Position numbers and translations under genes: made by a program
The notes under the pieces: model-generated
The model's input: only the letters and a program-made list of their open reading frames with translations
Database searches by the model: none
Told to the model about the DNA's origin: nothing
In this document: positions 61,852 through 64,000 of the stretch, in pieces
Position numbering within the stretch: position 1 is the stretch's first letter
Layout: each line of letters opens with the position of its first letter
NCBI GenBank assembly: GCA_035411585.1
Contig: DAONTI010000024.1
Span: 1-64,000, forward strand
Origin: MWDV01 sp002070715
GTDB lineage: Bacteria; Verrucomicrobiota; Verrucomicrobiia; Limisphaerales; MWDV01
Reading direction: 5' to 3'
DNA: 64,000 nt

Positions 61852-62024
61852 CGGTATGGCCTGCGGTGGACTTTCTCCCGGACCGTTCCCGACCGGCAAG
61901 GAAATCCAAGGGAAGGTTTAATCCCCTCCGCCGCGCGGTGACGAGCAAAAACGGCGCGGGCTCTCAAACCCGGCCGTCCGCCGCGCCGCAGCCGAAACTC
62001 AGAACCAAGGATTTTGGGCGCGGT

Positions 62025-62993
62025 TCAAGGTTGGTTTCGGAAGTATTCAATGGTTCGCGCCAGACCGTCGGCGAGGGCGACCCGGGGTTTCCATTTCAAC
62101 AGCGTGCGCGCCCGGGTGATGTCCGGTCGCCGCTGCTTGGGATCATCCTGCGGCAACGGACGATAAACCACCCGGCTGCGCGCGCCGGTGAGCCGGATGA
62201 TTTCCTCGGCAAACTGAAGCATCGTCAATTCCGTTGGATTCCCGATGTTCACTGGCAACGGTTCCGCGCTTAGCATCAGGCGGTAAATGCCCTCGACGAG
62301 ATCGGCAACGTAACAAAAGCTGCGGGTCTGGGTGCCGTCGCCGAAGACGGTGAGCGGCTTGTTCCGGAGTGCCTGGCTGATGAAGGCCGGCACAACCCGG
62401 CCGTCCTGGAGGCGCATCCGCGGACCGTAAGTGTTGAAGATGCGCACGATGCGGGTGGCCACTCCATGCTCGCGGTGGTAGGCCATCGTCAATGCCTCGG
62501 CAAACCGTTTCGCCTCATCATAACAACCGCGCGGGCCGATGGGATTCACGTGACCCCAATAATCCTCTGTCTGCGGATGCACCTGCGGGTCGCCGTAAAC
62601 TTCGGAGGTGGAAGCGAGGAGAAAACGCGCGCCTTTGTGCCGGGCCAATCCCAGCGCCTTGTGGGTGCCCAAGGAGCCGACTTTCAGGGTCTGAATCGGG
62701 TATTCGAGGTAATCCACCGGACTGGCCGGGGAAGCGAAATGCCAGATGTAATCCACCGGTTCCTCGAGAAACAGGAATTCGGTCACGTCCTGTTCAACAA
62801 ACTTGAACTGCCGATGTCCTGCGAGGTGGGCGATGTTCTCGATGCGACCGGTGATGAAATTGTCCAGACCGATCACCCGGTGGCCTCGGGCCAGAAGTAA
62901 ATCGGTGAGATGCGAGCCGAGGAAACCGGCGGCACCGGTGACAACCGAGACCGGGGAACGACGAGCGGCGGCGCGGCGGCGGGGCGGGGACAT
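62025..62993 (-). CDS. UDP-glucuronate decarboxylase (UDP-xylose synthase)
   Basis: 322-residue extended SDR that converts UDP-glucuronate to UDP-xylose. NAD-binding VVTGAAGFLGSHL near residues 18-30, GLDNFITGRIENIAHL, VDYIWHFASPASPVDYLEYP, LASTSEVYGDPQVHPQ with the catalytic Thr/Ser, and the YDEAKRFAEALTMAYH active site. FASPASPVDYLEYPIQTLKVGS is the UXS-type signature distinguishing it from dTDP-glucose dehydratase. Precedes in the same direction, on the minus strand, the end of the sugar transferase gene, so it is likely part of an exopolysaccharide locus that continues beyond the window. Confidence 0.9.
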   Translation of the reverse strand: MSPPRRRAAARRSPVSVVTGAAGFLGSHLTDLLLARGHRVIGLDNFITGRIENIAHLAGHRQFKFVEQDVTEFLFLEEPVDYIWHFASPASPVDYLEYPIQTLKVGSLGTHKALGLARHKGARFLLASTSEVYGDPQVHPQTEDYWGHVNPIGPRGCYDEAKRFAEALTMAYHREHGVATRIVRIFNTYGPRMRLQDGRVVPAFISQALRNKPLTVFGDGTQTRSFCYVADLVEGIYRLMLSAEPLPVNIGNPTELTMLQFAEEIIRLTGARSRVVYRPLPQDDPKQRRPDITRARTLLKWKPRVALADGLARTIEYFRNQP

Positions 62994-63059
62994 GGCGGGG
63001 ATTACGGTGAGGCGTTGGAGGGAGCAGGGTTCAGGAACCGGCGTGAGAACGGCAGGGAA

Positions 63060-64000
63060 TCATTTGGCGCCTTTGGCCATCAACACCACCGGGATGGTGC
63101 GCAACAGGATTTTCAAGTCCAGCCAGAGGGACCAGTTGTCAATGTATTCGAGATCCAGCCGCACCCATTCTGCGAAATCAGTGACTTCGTTGCGACCGCT
63201 GATCTGCCAGAGGCAGGTCAGACCGGGCCGCACGCTGAGGCGGCGCCGGTGGGCGACATCATCAAACCGCTGAACTTCGTCCACCGGCAGCGGCCGCGGA
63301 CCGACGAGACTCATTTCGCCGCACAACACATTGAGCAGTTGGGGCAGTTCATCAATGCTGAAACGCCGGATGAACCGGCCCAGCGGGGTGATTCGCGGAT
63401 CATTGGTAACCTTGAAGACGGGACCGGTCATTTCATTGAGCGCTTCCAGTTCGTGTTTCAACTGCTCCGCGTTGGTCACCATGGAACGGAACTTGTACAT
63501 CATGAACGGATGACCGTTCAACCCGGCCCGTTGTTGCCGGAAAAACACCGGCCCGGGCGAGGTCAACTTGATCAGCGCGGCCACGGCCAGCAGAAGCGGA
63601 GACAGCACCAACAACAGCACCGCCGCGCCCGCGAAGTCGAGCACCTGTTTGACCACGCTTTGCCAGGAGAACTCGGGGGTGGCCCGGAACACCAGGACGG
63701 GCCGGCCGTAAAATTCATCCAAGGAAGTGCGCGAAATCTGCGTGCGGAAAAAGTCCGCCACCAGCCAGGCTTCGACGCCTTCAATCTCGCAGGCCCGGAT
63801 GGCGGCTTCAATTTGTTCAAAGTGCGAATGTTCGGCGCTGATGATGACCCCGTTCACGGAATGCTCGTGGAGTTGTTCCACCAAGTGTTCGACGGGTTCC
63901 CGCGACAAGTCCACCCGTGCCACCACATCCAATCCCTCGTCGGGATGCGCCGCCAACAATTGGCGCAGTTGCGCAATTTCACTGGGCACGCCCACCAGAA
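63060..64000 (-). CDS. polyprenyl-phosphate sugar phosphotransferase, truncated by window edge
   Basis: C-terminal part (311+ residues) of an undecaprenyl-phosphate galactose/glucose-1-phosphate transferase of the WbaP/EpsE type, which starts exopolysaccharide repeat synthesis. The frame stays open to base 64000, so the start is outside. The visible N-terminal part is the CoA-binding-like domain; a membrane segment (VKQVLDFAGAAVLLLVLSPL) near the middle precedes the catalytic PFAM bac_transf region: FFRQQRAGLNGHPF, MYKFRSM, NDPRITPLGRFIRRFSIDEL, PQLLNVLCGEMSLVGPRP and the DFAEWVRLDLEYIDNWS end. Confidence 0.92.
   Translation of the reverse strand, partial: LVGVPSEIAQLRQLLAAHPDEGLDVVARVDLSREPVEHLVEQLHEHSVNGVIISAEHSHFEQIEAAIRACEIEGVEAWLVADFFRTQISRTSLDEFYGRPVLVFRATPEFSWQSVVKQVLDFAGAAVLLLVLSPLLLAVAALIKLTSPGPVFFRQQRAGLNGHPFMMYKFRSMVTNAEQLKHELEALNEMTGPVFKVTNDPRITPLGRFIRRFSIDELPQLLNVLCGEMSLVGPRPLPVDEVQRFDDVAHRRRLSVRPGLTCLWQISGRNEVTDFAEWVRLDLEYIDNWSLWLDLKILLRTIPVVLMAKGAK

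Noticed and set aside
1..64000. tRNA, rRNA, CRISPR array or transposase genes
   Set aside because: No cloverleaf with conserved arms, no spaced direct repeats and no transposase frame seen by eye. A tRNAscan-SE, Infernal and CRISPR finder run would settle it.

Overview
The window looks like a 64 kb piece of a Gram-negative, GC-rich chromosome, most likely from Verrucomicrobiota (possibly a Pedosphaera/Limisphaerales-type lineage). This is inferred from the gene set: Kdo/LPS transport genes, a PEP-CTERM protein, a prepilin-type H-X9-DG protein, DUF1080 and ThuA proteins, a CE15 esterase, a DUF11 protein, GTP-type PEP carboxykinase and a plant/cyanobacterial-like GlgC. It reads as ordinary chromosome with small accessory insertions. 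I see no rRNA, tRNA, CRISPR array, prophage or transposase gene.

Layout. 0.1-3.4 kb: a divergent electron-transfer flavoprotein pair (etfB, etfA), then glgC with a clear terminator. 3.5-8.9 kb: a tight envelope operon, kdsA-kdsC-LptC/LptA-like-lptB-hprK-ptsH, whose first genes overlap by ATGA/GTGA junctions. It makes Kdo, builds the LPS transport bridge and ends with a HPr kinase/HPr pair. 9.1-16.4 kb: a MoxR/DUF58/VWA (Bat-type) operon interrupted after moxR by a palindromic element, a remnant of a second moxR 3' end, and a VapBC toxin-antitoxin module with its own promoter and operator. 16.4-19.7 kb: PolX, a PUR-type nucleic acid binding protein, RsfS and NadD. 19.7-24.8 kb: a minus-strand operon cstA, sugar porter, CE15 glucuronoyl esterase.

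25.4-29.5 kb: a PEP-CTERM protein behind a strong sigma70 promoter, a large secreted multidomain protein and a methyltransferase. 29.5-36.7 kb: a minus-strand heavy-metal (Cu/Ag-like) efflux operon with a periplasmic YHS-like protein, a cysteine-rich small protein, TolC-like, adaptor and HME-RND pump, preceded by a perfect 26-bp palindrome. 36.9-44.3 kb: sugar epimerase, DUF1080, ThuA, LOG-family, aldose epimerase, pseudopilin-like and DUF11 proteins.

44.4-53.5 kb: a long run of minus-strand genes: PLP transferase, pckG, ruvX, truA, trmL, outer-membrane phospholipase, TSUP exporter, ABM monooxygenase and a T-protein-type tyrA. 53.6-64 kb: a Ski2-like helicase, lysA, Smr protein, GNAT, M20 peptidase, RCK potassium channel, UDP-glucuronate decarboxylase and a truncated sugar-phosphate transferase that begins an exopolysaccharide locus.

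The most interesting regions are the interrupted MoxR-Bat operon at 9.1-11.5 kb, the multi-domain Lpt protein coupled to HprK/HPr, and the metal-efflux operon with an orphan Cys-rich protein and an unassigned operator. All functions are assigned from reading motifs and context; no database search was run.
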